From Stutzerimonas kirkiae (GTDB lineage Bacteria; Pseudomonadota; Gammaproteobacteria; Pseudomonadales; Pseudomonadaceae), in contig NZ_QJUO01000002.1 in assembly GCF_004327335.1 (NCBI RefSeq), positions 124,001 to 188,000 on the forward strand: DNA of 64,000 bases, given 5' to 3'. Below the pieces are notes generated by a model. The model was not told the DNA's origin and ran no database searches. It saw only the letters and a program-made list of their open reading frames with translations. The position numbers and the translations under genes were made by a program. Shown piece by piece: positions 63,377 to 64,000 of this stretch (position 1 is the first letter of the stretch; every line of letters begins with the position of its first letter).

Positions 63377-63733
63377 CTAAACCCGCAACACCAGCAGAAC
63401 CTCCTCCAGTTCTGCGATCGTCTGTCTGATGAGTTGCTTGTACTGGGTGCTGTCATCCTGGGCAGCTTCTCCAGAAAGACGCTGCCTTGCTCCACCGATG
63501 GTAAAGCCCTCGTCATAGAGCAGGCCGCGAATCTGGCGGATCATCAGGACGTCCTGGCGCTGGTAATAGCGACGATTGCCACGTCGTTTCACCGGACTGA
63601 GCTGGGGGAACTCCTGTTCCCAATAGCGCAAGACGTGAGGTTTGACCAGGCACAGTTCACTCACTTCGCCGATGGTGAAGTAACGCTTGCCCGGTATGGT
63701 GGGAAGCTCGTCGTTATGACTTGGTTCCAGCAT
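63377..63733 (-). CDS. MerR-family transcriptional regulator
   Basis: 118 residues. MerR-type winged helix at the N-terminus ([20 protein letters not shown], then [20 protein letters not shown]), then [20 protein letters not shown] and a short helical end. No Cys pair for metal sensing is seen, so this is a short MerR-like protein of unknown signal. The ATG at 63733 overlaps the ihfA stop by 20 bases. This ihfA-linked MerR gene is conserved in pseudomonads and is chromosomal, outside the island. Confidence 0.9.
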   Translation of the reverse strand: MLEPSHNDELPTIPGKRYFTIGEVSELCLVKPHVLRYWEQEFPQLSPVKRRGNRRYYQRQDVLMIRQIRGLLYDEGFTIGGARQRLSGEAAQDDSTQYKQLIRQTIAELEEVLLVLRV

Positions 63734-64000
63734 AGGCTTCTACCCTGGCCTTGAGTTTCTGTCCCGGGCGGAAGGTCACTACGCGGCGTGCCGTGATAGG
63801 TATTTCTTCACCCGTCTTGGGATTGCGTCCTGGCCGTTGGCGCTTGTCGCGCAGGTCGAAGTTGCCGAAACCGGAAAGCTTGACCTGCTCGTTCTGCTCG
63901 AGGGCCTGACGAATTTCTTCGAAGAAAAGTTCGACCAACTCCTTGGCCTCACGTTTATTCAAACCGAGCTCTTCATGCAGTCGCTCGGCCATTTCTGCTT
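63714..64000 (-). CDS. ihfA: integration host factor alpha subunit (partial, start outside window)
   Basis: 95 residues visible: ..[19 protein letters not shown], then [20 protein letters not shown] and [18 protein letters not shown]. The beta-arm with the [10 protein letters not shown] loop that bends DNA is intact. IhfA pairs with IhfB and is used by many integrases, possibly by the integrase of this island. The first codons lie beyond 64000. No anomalies. Confidence 0.96.
   Translation of the reverse strand, partial: AEMAERLHEELGLNKREAKELVELFFEEIRQALEQNEQVKLSGFGNFDLRDKRQRPGRNPKTGEEIPITARRVVTFRPGQKLKARVEAYAGTKS

Overview
The window comes from a high-GC gammaproteobacterium, almost certainly a pseudomonad (Pseudomonas sensu lato). 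The evidence is the ispF-truD-surE-pcm cluster at the left, the ihfA-MerR-tRNA-Pro(GGG) arrangement at the right, and the protein sequences of these housekeeping genes. All names are from reading the sequence; no database was searched.

Left chromosomal part (1-11,961). A minus-strand cluster ispF-truD-surE-pcm plus a DUF368 membrane protein cut by the window edge; an AI-2E-type permease; a Spy/CpxP-like periplasmic protein with a sensor kinase; and a phosphonoacetate module. That module is a phnD-phnC-phnE-like ABC importer and phosphonoacetate hydrolase phnA, read away from a divergent GntR/FCD regulator with candidate operators between them. A degenerate bacterial class C group II intron (about 11,962-13,825) sits directly after a copy of the tRNA-Pro terminator.

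Genomic island (13,831-63,218, about 49 kb). It is bounded by a 93-bp imperfect direct repeat made of the 3' part of tRNA-Pro(GGG) and its terminator. A tyrosine integrase lies just inside the left end, and tandem 11-mers (GTGGGGYAAAA) occur inside both ends. Cargo, left to right: a GTG-started HNH restriction-like protein; a possible 19-residue hydrophobic toxin-like peptide; an older integrase remnant carrying a 139-bp MITE; a PD-(D/E)xK protein and Vsr; a four-gene cluster matching Druantia type II (cytosine methylase, two system-specific proteins, 1942-aa DUF1998 helicase); an ABC-three-component operon with a small two-helix membrane protein; an IS66 remnant; a papain-like and an HNH protein; a 1283-aa fusion of methyltransferase, phospholipase-D nuclease, SF2 helicase, S24-like peptidase and DUF3427; a recombination block (DUF932, YqaJ exonuclease, Gp3-like, RadC); a MORN-repeat lipoprotein; a phage/plasmid-like block (YagK/YfjJ-type protein, AlpA, winged-helix protein); a helicase-nuclease gene with an in-frame stop; several toxin-antitoxin loci; an Mrr-like nuclease; and an intact TacAT pair next to the right end.

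The island reads as a defence island built in layers. Druantia II, the ABC-3C operon, the big fusion protein and the stand-alone nucleases look intact. Four antitoxin genes (51,159; 55,654; 59,191; 59,547) are intact while their toxin partners are broken or missing. TacAT is the only toxin-antitoxin pair that looks complete. Right of the island come tRNA-Pro(GGG), a MerR-family regulator and ihfA, cut by the window end.
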